Assembly: GCA_900696575.1 (NCBI GenBank)
Contig: CAADHD010000015.1
Location: forward strand, 1 to 64,000
Reading direction: 5' to 3'
Length of the DNA stretch: 64,000 nt
From: an uncultured Bacteroidota bacterium
Lineage (GTDB): Bacteria; Bacteroidota; Bacteroidia; AKYH767-A; OLB10
Part shown: positions 1 through 8,414 of the stretch, in pieces
Numbering within the stretch: position 1 is the stretch's first letter
Layout: the number at the start of each line of letters is the position of its first letter
Notes under the pieces: generated by a model
Seen by the model: the letters and a program-made list of their open reading frames with translations, nothing else
What the model was told of the DNA's origin: nothing
Database searches by the model: none
Made by a program: the position numbers and the translations under genes

Positions 1-370
1 CGTCATTCTGAAGGTTTGTAAACTCGCAGTTCAACACCCTGAAATCACTTCCCCATCCCACCACACCGCTGTGCATGCGGTTAAACTGATTTTTGTTGTT
101 TGAATAATTTCCAATCACCATTCCGGCCAAATTATTCAACTCAATCCCCGCTCTTGGAATACTGCCGTGAGGCGGCTGACCGATGTATGCGGGTTTCAGT
201 GTTCCGCTGTTCCACATTCCGAACCTGGTTCCGTAAACCGCGGCCGGTTCGGTTACCGTTACCGTTTGGGCATTAATGGCTTGGGTGTTTAAAAACAAAG
301 TGAGCAGGCAAACAAAGACCTTGATTAAGTTTCCGGCTGGTTTGATTCGGCATTCGGGTTTTTGTTTCAT
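1..370 (-). CDS. Secreted protein of unknown function, N-terminal part (runs off left edge)
   Basis: A minus-strand frame opens with ATG at 370 and stays open to the window edge, giving 123 visible codons. The start encodes a signal peptide: basic first residues (MKQK, then CRIK), a hydrophobic run (LIKVFVCLLTLFL) and a cleavage-like site ending INAQ at about residue 36. The mature part begins TVTVTEPAAVYGTRFG and has many Gly and Asn residues (GMVIGNYSNNKNQFNRMH, RVLNCEFTNLQN), a texture common in beta-helix or jelly-roll exported proteins of Bacteroidota. No family can be named from this fragment. It may well end in a T9SS sorting domain, but that end is not in the window. Confidence 0.75.
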   Translation of the reverse strand, partial: MKQKPECRIKPAGNLIKVFVCLLTLFLNTQAINAQTVTVTEPAAVYGTRFGMWNSGTLKPAYIGQPPHGSIPRAGIELNNLAGMVIGNYSNNKNQFNRMHSGVVGWGSDFRVLNCEFTNLQND

Positions 371-876
371 AGTATTGAGTTTTATAGGTAATAATAAACG
401 CGGGTTAGTAACTGTCTGTACCGAAGTACCTCGAAGCACCCGTCACCAAACAAGCTACGCCCGCGCTTTTCGATACAGGAAATCGCTAACGCAACTATCT
501 TTTGATTTTTATTGTGGCATTACATGTTGTTTATTTAAATAGTGATGTAAAGATGAAAAATATTTTACAAAATGCAAACAGGAATGCTGATGGTTAACAA
601 AAGAATACCAGCCTCAGCCAGAATTGGTTAGAACTGAATAGCATATTAATGGTGCATTGTACCTTAATTGATGAGCCAAAATAGCTTAAGAGAAGGTTCC
701 CATTCCCATTAAAATGCTCTATTCTTTTAAAATGAGGACTTTATCATGTAAAGGAGTACACACTATCATACATAATAATGCACACTATCATGCATAAGAG
801 TGTACCCCATTATGCCATAAAATACATGAAATTAAAAGATAAAATGTGCCTTCCCGAATTACCTTTTCAAAGAAAA
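371..876. other. Intergenic region, about 500 bases
   Basis: No convincing coding frame was found on either strand. The part next to the secreted-protein start (371-540) should carry that gene's promoter, but no clear TAnnTTTG element was recognised. The part from 753 to 808 holds a pair of direct repeats inside an inverted repeat (listed separately). The remainder is AT-rich sequence without evident structure. Confidence 0.5.
753..808. repeat. Two 17-bp direct repeats bounded by an inverted repeat
   Basis: CACACTATCATACATAA at 759-775 recurs as CACACTATCATGCATAA at 781-797, with one mismatch and a 22-bp period. The pair is bracketed by GGAGTACA (753-760) and TGTACCCC (801-808), reverse complements except for one base. 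Two sites about two helical turns apart inside a palindrome look like a protein-binding site or a short hairpin, but no adjacent promoter identifies a target. Confidence 0.45.
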
Positions 877-987
877 TTATCCCCAGCGGACAATACAATA
901 AATAAAGGTAATGGCCATCAGCACCCAAAGAAATGCAAAGGCACCGCTGGCTCCCGGGTAGAAATACGTGCGCATGAATTTTTTCAT
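877..987 (-). CDS. Small single-pass membrane protein, 36 residues
   Basis: An ATG at 985-987 lies 9 nt after the stop codon of the exonuclease gene on the same strand and opens a 36-codon frame ending at TAA (877-879). The peptide has a basic N-terminus (MKKFMR), then YFYPGASGAF, then one hydrophobic segment (AFLWVLMAITFIYCIV) and a short RWG tail. This is the layout of a single-pass inner-membrane micropeptide. Position directly behind the exonuclease suggests co-transcription. I do not recognise a family, and a frame this short can occur by chance; the support is the membrane-protein composition, the good start context and the operon spacing. Confidence 0.5.
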   Translation of the reverse strand: MKKFMRTYFYPGASGAFAFLWVLMAITFIYCIVRWG

Positions 988-996
988 AGAAATAAC

Positions 997-1785
997 TTAT
1001 GAGTTGGTCGAAACTTTCTGCTGGCTGAAATTACGCAGGCGTATGGAAGTAATCACCTGCTTGGTCTGCATCGGAAAATCGCCTTTCATCATCCAGTCGT
1101 AGTAACTTGGTTCATCACTGAAAACCTGAACTACTTTTTTGCCTTTGTGTTTACCGAAATTGAAAATTTCCTCCCCTTTTTCGTTGAAAATGATTCTACC
1201 GGCAAGGTCAGCGTTGTTGTTGGTATAGGAAAGACTGTGCAGGAAATCAAGGTCGTTTTTCAGATCGGGATAACGGTCAAGCTGTGCTTCAAGTACCTCA
1301 ACAGTAGCCACAATATCCGCTTCAGCACTGTGAGCATTTTCAATTTCCTTTTGGCAATAAAACTTATAGGCGGCATTAAGCGTGCGCGGTTCCATTTTGT
1401 GAAAGATATTCTGCACATCTACCAGCCTGCGTCCTTTAATATCAAAAGCAATATCGCAACGCATGAATTCTTCCACCAGCATCGGTATATCAAACTTGTT
1501 TGAATTGTATCCGCCCAGGTCGCTGCCATTCATAAACTGCAGAATTTCATGAGCAACTTTAGCAAATACCGGAGCATCTTTTACATCCTCATTGGTAATG
1601 TTGTGAATCTTGGCGGCTGCTTCCGGAATCGGAATTTCAGGATTGATTCTCTTTGTTTTAATCTGTCGTGTTCCGTCAGGATTCAGTTTAAGAATCGAAA
1701 TTTCTACAATGCGGTCAACACCGATAACTGTGCCCGTTGTTTCCAAATCGAAAAAACAAATAGGTTTGGTAAGTTTTAGTTTCAT
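997..1785 (-). CDS. DEDDh-family 3'-5' exonuclease (DNA polymerase III epsilon-like)
   Basis: The 262-residue protein starts MKLKLTKPICFFDLETTG; D13 and E15 are the first metal-binding acidic pair (DxE) of the DEDDh fold. HNITNEDV follows as the Exo II area, and HSAEAD gives the H-x4-D signature of the DEDDh subclass. After the exonuclease domain (about 1-180) the C-terminus carries FNFGKHKGKKV and YYDWMMKGDFP, a small module (DUF3820-like) found behind such exonucleases in Bacteroidota. It should remove 3' nucleotides from single-stranded or mispaired DNA. An in-frame ATG at 1839 would add 18 residues not seen in the family, so 1785 was chosen. It is divergent from the ridA-like gene. Confidence 0.88.
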   Translation of the reverse strand: MKLKLTKPICFFDLETTGTVIGVDRIVEISILKLNPDGTRQIKTKRINPEIPIPEAAAKIHNITNEDVKDAPVFAKVAHEILQFMNGSDLGGYNSNKFDIPMLVEEFMRCDIAFDIKGRRLVDVQNIFHKMEPRTLNAAYKFYCQKEIENAHSAEADIVATVEVLEAQLDRYPDLKNDLDFLHSLSYTNNNADLAGRIIFNEKGEEIFNFGKHKGKKVVQVFSDEPSYYDWMMKGDFPMQTKQVITSIRLRNFSQQKVSTNS

Positions 1786-1828
1786 GCAATAAAATTGCTG
1801 CGCCAAAGTAAATAAAATTTCATGGCAG

Positions 1829-1855
1829 TTGATTCCCAAAGCAGAATTACATTTG
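1829..1855 (+). promoter_or_regulatory. Promoter of the ridA-like gene
   Basis: TACATTTG at 1848-1855 matches the Bacteroidota -7 element TAnnTTTG. A TTG at 1829-1831 lies 16 bases upstream as a possible -33 element. This placement makes 1867 the start codon and puts an in-frame ATG at 1822 upstream of the transcript. Confidence 0.6.
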
Positions 1856-1866
1856 AAACCAAAAAC

Positions 1867-2253
1867 ATGAGAAAAAACATTTCCTCCGGTGCCGAATGGG
1901 AACAGATAGTCAGCTACTCACGTGCGGTAAGAACAGATAGCATTATTGAAGTAAGCGGAACGACAGCGATAGAACATGACGGACAATCCCTGAAAGGAAA
2001 TATGCATGGTCAGGCATTTCATACACTGAAAAAAATTGAAGATGCAATGAAAAAGGCAGGTGCAGGAATGAAAGATGTGGTACGCACGCGCATGTATGTA
2101 ACCGACATCAGCCGCTGGCAGGAAGCTGCCCGTGCCCATCATGAGTTTTTTAAAGACATTATGCCTGCAACCAGTATGGTTGAAGTTTCTAAACTTATTC
2201 ATCCCGAGATGCTCATTGAAATTGAAGCTACGGCTGTTGTATCCAATGAATAA
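1867..2253 (+). CDS. Rid-family (YjgF/YER057c/UK114) protein lacking the imine-binding Arg
   Basis: The 128-residue protein has the single-domain Rid trimer fold: DSIIEVSGTTAI, HGQAFHTLKKIEDAMKKAG, VVRTRMYVTD and, near the end, MLIEIEATAVV. Classic RidA hydrolyses reactive 2-aminoacrylate-type imines and needs an Arg (Arg105 in E. coli) in a PARS motif to hold the substrate carboxylate. Here the matching segment is PATSMVEV, so Thr102 replaces that Arg, which puts the protein nearer to Rid4-Rid7 classes of uncertain function. The ATG at 1822 would add 15 residues but lies upstream of the promoter box. It is the first gene of a tight run with recN, fabI and panB. Confidence 0.85.
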   Translation: MRKNISSGAEWEQIVSYSRAVRTDSIIEVSGTTAIEHDGQSLKGNMHGQAFHTLKKIEDAMKKAGAGMKDVVRTRMYVTDISRWQEAARAHHEFFKDIMPATSMVEVSKLIHPEMLIEIEATAVVSNE

Positions 2254-2276
2254 TCTGTAACCACCGTTTCAATTTT

Positions 2277-2284
2277 TACTTTTG
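2277..2284 (+). promoter_or_regulatory. -7 promoter element upstream of recN
   Basis: TACTTTTG matches TAnnTTTG and lies 14 bases before the ATG at 2299. It suggests recN has its own promoter in addition to read-through from the ridA-like gene. Confidence 0.5.
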
Positions 2285-2298
2285 ACCCATTGCAAATT

Positions 2299-3951
2299 AT
2301 GCTCACCCGTCTTTACATAAACAACTATGCGTTGATTGACCGGCTTGAGGTTAATTTCGGCAGCGGGTTAACCATCATCACCGGTGAAACCGGTGCGGGT
2401 AAATCTATTCTGCTTGGGGCTTTAGGCCTGATTCTCGGCAACAGGGCCGACACCTCGGCTTTGCTGAATAAATCTTCCAAATGTGTTGTTGAGGGAGCGT
2501 TTGACATTGCTGCATATAAGCTCCAAAAGTTTTTTATTGCTAACGAACTTGACTTTGATGAGCAAACCGTCATCCGCAGGGAAATAAATCCCGAAGGAAA
2601 ATCCCGTGCCTTTATTAACGACACACCGGTAACCCTTCCCTTGCTGCGCGAACTCACTTCCATGCTGATTGACATTCATTCGCAGCACGAAACTTTATCG
2701 CTGAATGATGGCCGTTTTCAGATAACCCTGCTGGATGTAATGTCAGGCAACCTCAGGTCTGCTGAATTTTTTTCAAAACGCTTTCTTGCATGGAAGGAAT
2801 TATTGAAATCATTGAATGAAAAAAAGGCATCAGCTTTACAGGCCGCTGCCGAACAGGATTACCTGCGTTTTCAAGTGGAGGAGCTGAATACTTTGAATCC
2901 GGTTGCCGGTGAATTGAAATCGCTGGAAGAAGAATCAGAAACACTTTCCCATGCACTGCAAATCAAAGAATCGCTGAACATGGCGGTGAACCTGCTTTCC
3001 GGATCGGAAAATAATCTCTTATCTGTTTTTCAATCAGCCAGCGGTTATGTAAAACAGGCTGCCCGCCATTTCAAACCGGCCGAATTTTCTGAACAAAGAC
3101 TGGAATCGGTAAAAGTAGAACTCAAAGACATTGTGGCCGAATTAGAAGAACTTGCCGAAAAAACCGAATTGAATCCCGAGCGGTTGCAATGGGTAGAAGA
3201 AAGACTGGATGCTTTGAACCGTCTTTGCCGTAAACACAGGGTGAAAGATGCCGATGAACTTATTCAAAAGAAAATCGAATCAGAGCAGAAACTCAACAGT
3301 TTTAAAAACCTGGATGCTGAAATTGAAAAGCTCGAAAATGAAACATTAAAGGAGGAAGCTGATTTGCTGAAATCGGCAGCAGAGATGAGCACTAAGAGAA
3401 AAACGGCTGCCGGTTTGCTCGAAAAAGAGCTGAGTAAAATGCTGGCTTCTGTAGGTATTCCCGATGGTTGTGTGAAATTTGAATTTGAAACTGCCCCGTT
3501 AAATCCGACCGGTATGGATATCGTTGCCCTGCTCTTTTCTGCGAATAAAGGAGTGGCTCCTGTGCCGGTTCAGAAAGCGGCTTCGGGCGGGGAGTTATCT
3601 CGGCTTATGTTGTGTGTTAAATCATTGATGGCACAACACACCTCCCTGCCTGCCATTATCTTTGATGAAATTGACTCAGGCATTTCGGGAAGTATTGCTA
3701 TGAAGGTTGGAAACATCATACGTCTTATGGCTGAAAAGATGCAGGTGATTGCCATAACCCATCTTCCGCAGATGGCCGGCAAAGGACATGCCCATTACCA
3801 TGTTTACAAGGAAAAGAAAAACAACATAGCAGCCACACGCATTCAGTTGCTCAGCGGTGAAGAGCGAATTCGCGAAATTGCACGCATGTTAACCGGTGAC
3901 CGGATAACCGATGCAGGTTTGAAAAATGCACGGGAACTCATGAGCTCATAA
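2299..3951 (+). CDS. recN: DNA repair protein RecN
   Basis: RecN is an SMC-like ATPase that acts early in recombinational repair of double-strand breaks. The 550-residue protein has the family order: N-terminal Walker A (GETGAGKSILLGAL, about residues 30-43), a long central coiled-coil region rich in Glu, Lys and Leu (about 150-400), then the ABC signature ASGGELSRLMLC and Walker B IIFDEIDSGISG, followed by ITHLPQMA. Length is normal for RecN. A TTG at 2290 is in frame but ATG 2299 gives the usual start (MLTRLYINNYALIDRLEV) and sits after the promoter box. fabI follows 32 nt downstream. Confidence 0.96.
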   Translation: MLTRLYINNYALIDRLEVNFGSGLTIITGETGAGKSILLGALGLILGNRADTSALLNKSSKCVVEGAFDIAAYKLQKFFIANELDFDEQTVIRREINPEGKSRAFINDTPVTLPLLRELTSMLIDIHSQHETLSLNDGRFQITLLDVMSGNLRSAEFFSKRFLAWKELLKSLNEKKASALQAAAEQDYLRFQVEELNTLNPVAGELKSLEEESETLSHALQIKESLNMAVNLLSGSENNLLSVFQSASGYVKQAARHFKPAEFSEQRLESVKVELKDIVAELEELAEKTELNPERLQWVEERLDALNRLCRKHRVKDADELIQKKIESEQKLNSFKNLDAEIEKLENETLKEEADLLKSAAEMSTKRKTAAGLLEKELSKMLASVGIPDGCVKFEFETAPLNPTGMDIVALLFSANKGVAPVPVQKAASGGELSRLMLCVKSLMAQHTSLPAIIFDEIDSGISGSIAMKVGNIIRLMAEKMQVIAITHLPQMAGKGHAHYHVYKEKKNNIAATRIQLLSGEERIREIARMLTGDRITDAGLKNARELMSS

Positions 3952-3983
3952 AATTCAATTAAATCATCTTAATCCAAAAAAAT

Positions 3984-4790
3984 ATGAATGACTTACTGAA
4001 AGGAAAACGCGGAATTATTTTCGGAGCGCTTGATCCCAATTCCATAGCCTGGAAAGTGGCACAACACTGTAATAGGCAGGGCGCTGTTTTCACACTGACC
4101 AATGCTCCGGTGGCCTTGCGGCTCGGAGCTATCAATCAATTGGCGCAGGAGTGCAATGCCACTGTTATTCCGGCCGATGTTACTTCTGATGCCGACCTTG
4201 AAAACCTGCTTGATAAATCCATCGAACTACTGGGAGGTAAAATGGATTTCATTCTGCACAGCGTTGGCATGTCATTAAACATACGCAAAGGGAAAGCCTA
4301 CACCGAACTCGATTATGAGATGATGAAAAAAACGTTTGACATCTCCTCTATTTCACTTCATCGCTTATTACAGAACTGCATGAAAAAAGATGCCATTAAT
4401 GAATGGGGAAGCGTAGTAGCGCTGACGTACATAGCCGCCCAGCGCGTATTTCCCGATTACAACGAAATGGCCGATGCCAAAGCCTTGCTTGAAAGTATTG
4501 CCCGCAGTTTCGGCTATCATTACGGAGTAAAAAAGAAAGTAAGAGTAAATACTATTTCGCAATCGCCTACCAAAACAACGGCAGGCAGCGGTGTGAAAGG
4601 TTTTGGTTCCTTCTTCGATTATGCCCATGCCATGTCTCCGCTTGGTAATGCCACAGCCGATGACTGTGCCAACTATTGCGTGGCCATGTTTTCCGATTTA
4701 ACGCGCATGGTTACCATGCAGAACCTGTATCATGACGGAGGCTTCTCCTTTATGGGAATCAGTAATGCCGTTATTGATCAGATGAAATAA
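3984..4790 (+). CDS. fabI: Enoyl-[acyl-carrier-protein] reductase (NADH), FabI
   Basis: FabI catalyses the last reduction in each round of type II fatty-acid elongation in the cytoplasm. The 268-residue protein has the divergent FabI nucleotide-binding N-terminus (KGKRGIIFGALDPNSIAWKVA) and the catalytic triad as Tyr149 (LTYIAAQR), Tyr159 and Lys166 (YNEMADAK), the same spacing as Y146/Y156/K163 in E. coli. LHSVGMS and NTISQSPTKTTAGSG are other family segments; the Thr-rich loop is the substrate-binding flap region. Length is typical. It sits 32 nt after recN and 48 nt before panB on the same strand. Confidence 0.95.
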   Translation: MNDLLKGKRGIIFGALDPNSIAWKVAQHCNRQGAVFTLTNAPVALRLGAINQLAQECNATVIPADVTSDADLENLLDKSIELLGGKMDFILHSVGMSLNIRKGKAYTELDYEMMKKTFDISSISLHRLLQNCMKKDAINEWGSVVALTYIAAQRVFPDYNEMADAKALLESIARSFGYHYGVKKKVRVNTISQSPTKTTAGSGVKGFGSFFDYAHAMSPLGNATADDCANYCVAMFSDLTRMVTMQNLYHDGGFSFMGISNAVIDQMK

Positions 4791-4838
4791 CACGGCTTAG
4801 TTTTCGCTTCAACCATCCACCTGATTAAATCAACCCTC

Positions 4839-5669
4839 ATGGCCAATTCGAAAGAATCAAAACCGAAAGAAATCAAAAAGGTAACCACACATACGTTGCA
4901 GCAAATGAAGCGTGCCGGTAAAAAAATTGCCATGCTTACCGGCTACGATTTCAGCCTTGCCCGCATACTTGATGATGCAGCCATTGATGTAATTCTTGTG
5001 GGTGATTCGGCCAGCAACGTGATGGCCGGCCATGAAACCACGCTGCCCATTACCCTTGACCAGATGATTTATCATGCGTCTTCTGTTGTACGTGCCGTTA
5101 AGCGTGCGCTGGTAGTGGTTGATCTGCCTTTCGGTTCATATCAGGGCAATTCAAAAGAAGCTCTGAACTCAGCCATCCGGATAATGAAAGAGGCAGGCGC
5201 CCATGCCGTAAAATTAGAAGGCGGGCGTGAAGTGAAAGAAAGCATTGAACGCATTCTTTCGGCCGGTGTGCCGGTGATGGGTCACCTTGGTTTAACGCCT
5301 CAGAGTATCTACAAATTCGGAACGTATATAGTGCGTGCCAAAGAAAAAGCCGAAGCGCAGCGGCTTCTGGAAGATGCTGCCATTCTTGAAGAAGCCGGTT
5401 GTTTCAGCATTGTTCTTGAAAAAATTCCGGCTGCACTTGCCAAAGAAGTTTCTGAAAAAATAAAAATACCGACCATCGGCATCGGTGCCGGGAGGCATGC
5501 TGACGGGCAGGTGCTCGTACTGCATGACATGCTTGGCATCAACAAAGAATTCAGCCCGCGCTTTTTACGCAGATACCTGAATCTGTATGATGACATTAAA
5601 AAAGCCGTGGGCAATTACATTGCCGATGTTAAGTCTGAAGATTTTCCGAATGAGAAAGAACAGTATTAA
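4839..5669 (+). CDS. panB: 3-methyl-2-oxobutanoate hydroxymethyltransferase (PanB)
   Basis: PanB transfers a hydroxymethyl group from 5,10-methylene-tetrahydrofolate to 2-oxoisovalerate, making ketopantoate for pantothenate and coenzyme A. The 276-residue protein shows the family blocks in order: [65 protein letters not shown] and [25 protein letters not shown]. Length is normal. No panC or panD lies nearby. It follows fabI, so the run contains acyl-carrier and coenzyme A-related functions, though that may be coincidence. Confidence 0.96.
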   Translation: MANSKESKPKEIKKVTTHTLQQMKRAGKKIAMLTGYDFSLARILDDAAIDVILVGDSASNVMAGHETTLPITLDQMIYHASSVVRAVKRALVVVDLPFGSYQGNSKEALNSAIRIMKEAGAHAVKLEGGREVKESIERILSAGVPVMGHLGLTPQSIYKFGTYIVRAKEKAEAQRLLEDAAILEEAGCFSIVLEKIPAALAKEVSEKIKIPTIGIGAGRHADGQVLVLHDMLGINKEFSPRFLRRYLNLYDDIKKAVGNYIADVKSEDFPNEKEQY

Positions 5670-5690
5670 CCCGTTCTGAAAATTCTTTCC

Positions 5691-6683
5691 ATGAAAAAAC
5701 TTTTCATTTTTTTTCTGCTGACTTCACCTGCCTATGCGCAGCAAGTACAGTTGCAGGGCGAACCGCAAAGCCCGGTGAAGTGGATGACGCTGGAAGAAGC
5801 GCAAAAGGAACAAAAGAAAATAGCCAGGCCATTACTCATTGATTTTTACACCGATTGGTGCGGATGGTGCAAACGCATGATGATGACCACTTATTCCAAT
5901 CCTGATTTTGCCGCATACATCAACCAATGGTTTTACCCTGTTAAATTCAATGCCGAAACGCGCGACACCATTTATTACCGCGACACCATGTTTGTAAATA
6001 AGGGCGAAGGATTAAGAGCTACACATGATTTCGCGTTTCGCATGTTGGGTTCACGCCTCTCCTACCCCACAACTGTTTTTGTAACCGGTGATTTTCAGCA
6101 ATTGGTTGCTCCGGGTTATATGGAGGTAAAAGACATGGAACCGTTATTGGTTTACATTGTGGAAAATGTTTTTCGATTTGTGTCTTATGACGATTTTAAA
6201 AATGTGTTTTATTCGGCTTTCCGTGAAAACAATTCATCACCACCGCCCGCATCCCTTTCCTTTGATCAGTATGCCGAACTGAAGAAAGACACCACCAAAA
6301 AAACTTTGGTGTTTCTGTTTACCAACTGGTGTATCAGTTGCCGTGCCATGCAGCTGGCCGTGTTCAGTGATACGGCTGTTGCCCGTCTTATCAATGAACA
6401 TTTCTATCTCATTTATCTCGATGCGGAAACACGCACGCCCATTTCCTGGAATGGAAAATTGTTTACATCAGAAAACAATCCAAACCCTTTTCATCCGGTA
6501 ATCAAAGAACTAACCGGAGGCGGAATTCAATTGCCTTCGCTTATTATTTTTGATGAAACCCAAACCCGCATTGACCAGTTGAGCTATTTCACTACGGCTG
6601 CCCACCTGCAGAAAGTACTCACCTATTATGGCGAAAACCATTTCCGCAAAATGAACTGGCAAACCTTTCTTCAGCAATACTAA
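5691..6683 (+). CDS. Exported protein with two thioredoxin-like domains
   Basis: The 330-residue protein starts with a signal peptide (MKKLFIFFLLTSPAYAQ). The first thioredoxin-like domain (about 35-165) has the active-site motif WCGWC with Cys57 and Cys60 and a cis-Pro-type loop at SYPTTVF. The second (about 185-325) repeats the pattern as NWCISC with Cys214 and Cys217 and LPSLIIF. Both domains keep a full CxxC pair, so both could be redox-active in the periplasm, for example in disulfide reduction or protein folding. A duplicated thioredoxin fold in one exported chain resembles the thioredoxin_7/DUF255-like proteins of Bacteroidota. It starts 21 nt after panB; the partner is unknown. Confidence 0.82.
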   Translation: MKKLFIFFLLTSPAYAQQVQLQGEPQSPVKWMTLEEAQKEQKKIARPLLIDFYTDWCGWCKRMMMTTYSNPDFAAYINQWFYPVKFNAETRDTIYYRDTMFVNKGEGLRATHDFAFRMLGSRLSYPTTVFVTGDFQQLVAPGYMEVKDMEPLLVYIVENVFRFVSYDDFKNVFYSAFRENNSSPPPASLSFDQYAELKKDTTKKTLVFLFTNWCISCRAMQLAVFSDTAVARLINEHFYLIYLDAETRTPISWNGKLFTSENNPNPFHPVIKELTGGGIQLPSLIIFDETQTRIDQLSYFTTAAHLQKVLTYYGENHFRKMNWQTFLQQY

Positions 6684-7028
6684 GCCGTATGGCCGGATAA
6701 ATTTCTGCCGTTATCCTTTACCCGTCAGTCTTAATACGGTTGAAATTTCAACACAGGCGCCTGTCATGGCTTTTTACTTACCCGAAAGAATAAAAAACGA
6801 AAGCCGCTATATTCCGGTTTCGAAATTAACCTAACCAAAATCATTATTCATTGCTTTATAAAATCATATTCCATCAAAAAACAATTTCAGTTTTTGGCAA
6901 CCTCATCGGTTAAATGCTGCACTGCTGGAAATCAACGTTTCGCCTGATAAATCATAACAGCCGTAGCGAAAACCAAAACAAAGAATGCTTCATTCCTTAC
7001 TAATAAAAATCACGATTGATACACCGGT
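6684..7028. other. Intergenic region upstream of the PLP lyase gene, with a possible 22-codon frame
   Basis: This 345-base gap precedes the tyrosine phenol-lyase-type gene. No clear TAnnTTTG box or terminator was recognised. A small frame at 6766-6834 (ATG to TAA, 22 codons, starting MAFYLPERIKN) could be a leader peptide but has no Trp residue, no strong start context and no visible attenuator, so it is not called as a gene. Confidence 0.4.
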
Positions 7029-8414
7029 ATGAAAAAACACATCAAATCATCATGGGCTGAGCCTTACAGAATGAAAATGGTAGAGCTGCTGAAGATGACC
7101 ACCCGTAAACAGCGACAGAAAGCCATCAGAGAAGCAGGGTACAATACGTTTCTGCTGAAATCGGAAGATGTGTATATTGATTTACTAACCGACAGCGGCA
7201 CATCGGCCATGAGCGACCGGCAATGGGCCGGCATGATGACAGGCGATGAGGCCTATGCCGGCAGCCGTAACTTTTTCAGGCTTGAAAAAGCCATTCAGAA
7301 ATTTTACGGGTATAAATACATTATTCCCACTCATCAGGGGCGGGGTGCTGAAAATATTCTATCAAAAGTGCTGATTAAAAAAGGAGATATGATTCCGGGC
7401 AACATGTACTTTACCACTACACGCCTCCATCAGGAACTGGCCGGTGGTACTTTTGCGGATATTATTATTGATGAAGCCCATGACCCCTTAAGCGAACATC
7501 CGTTTAAAGGCAATGTTGATATACAGAAACTCGAGGCACTGATTAATAAATACGGGGCAAACCGGATTCCTTATGTTAGCATAGCCACCAATGTAAACAT
7601 GGCTGGCGGGCAGCCCATCAGCATGAAAAACCTGAAAGAAGTAAGAGCCCTGACAAAAAAGCATGGCATCAGAATCATTCATGACATGACGCGTGTGGCC
7701 GAAAATGCCTACTTTATTCAGCAACGGGAGAAAGGTTATGAAAAGAAAAGCGTGCGTGAAATAGTTTTTGAAATCTGCTCTTACACCGATGGAGCCACCA
7801 TGAGCGCCAAAAAAGATGCATTGGTAAACATTGGCGGATTTATGGCTACCAACGAATGGGATGTTTTTGAAGAAGCACGTAACCTTGTTGTGGTTTATGA
7901 AGGGCTGCATACTTATGGCGGACTTGCAGGACGCGATATGGAAGCCATGGCCATAGGCATTGAAGAAAGTGTAAGTGATAATCACATCCGTGCCCGTGTA
8001 GGACAGATTGAATACCTCGGAAATAAAATGATGGACTTTGGTATTCCCGTTGTTAAACCTATAGGCGGACATGGAATTTTTGTAGATGCCCGCCAGTTTC
8101 TTCCCCATCTTTCGCAGGATGAGTTTCCGGCCCAGACCTTAGCCGCAGAAATTTACATTGACTCAGGAGTACGAACCATGGAGCGCGGTATTGTTTCGGC
8201 CGGCCGGAAACCCAACGGAGATAATTATTATCCCAAATTAGAACTGGTTCGCTTTACCATTCCGCGAAGAGTTTATACTCAGGCACACATGGATGTAATT
8301 GCCGAATCGGCTCTCAACGTTTTTGAAGAAAGAAAAAAAATCAAAGGCCTGAAGATGGTTTATGAACCCAAATATCTTCGCTTCTTTCAGGCCCGATTCG
8401 AAAAACTGAAATGA
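7029..8414 (+). CDS. tpl: Tyrosine phenol-lyase-type PLP beta-eliminating lyase
   Basis: The 461-residue protein is a member of the tryptophanase/tyrosine phenol-lyase family, which cleaves the side chain of an aromatic amino acid to give pyruvate, ammonia and indole or phenol. PLP residues are visible: Lys262 (SAKKDALVN), Asp219 and Arg222 (DMTRVAENAYF), Tyr76 (GDEAYAGS). Residues that separate the two activities match tyrosine phenol-lyase: Thr129 (NMYFTTTR, Asp in E. coli tryptophanase), Arg386 (TMERGIVSAG, hydrophobic in tryptophanase) and Phe452/453. Numbering is five above the Citrobacter enzyme. Tyrosine is therefore the more likely substrate than tryptophan. It overlaps the next gene by 4 nt. 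Confidence 0.87.
   Translation: MKKHIKSSWAEPYRMKMVELLKMTTRKQRQKAIREAGYNTFLLKSEDVYIDLLTDSGTSAMSDRQWAGMMTGDEAYAGSRNFFRLEKAIQKFYGYKYIIPTHQGRGAENILSKVLIKKGDMIPGNMYFTTTRLHQELAGGTFADIIIDEAHDPLSEHPFKGNVDIQKLEALINKYGANRIPYVSIATNVNMAGGQPISMKNLKEVRALTKKHGIRIIHDMTRVAENAYFIQQREKGYEKKSVREIVFEICSYTDGATMSAKKDALVNIGGFMATNEWDVFEEARNLVVVYEGLHTYGGLAGRDMEAMAIGIEESVSDNHIRARVGQIEYLGNKMMDFGIPVVKPIGGHGIFVDARQFLPHLSQDEFPAQTLAAEIYIDSGVRTMERGIVSAGRKPNGDNYYPKLELVRFTIPRRVYTQAHMDVIAESALNVFEERKKIKGLKMVYEPKYLRFFQARFEKLK

Noticed and set aside
276-542. Plus-strand frame of 88 codons
   Set aside because: It is antisense to the signal-peptide region of the secreted protein and then runs into non-coding sequence; no domain or start context supports it.
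6766-6834. 22-codon frame upstream of the lyase as a tnaC-like leader peptide
   Set aside because: It has no Trp codon, no Pro-ended stall motif and no visible attenuator, and the lyase looks like a tyrosine phenol-lyase.
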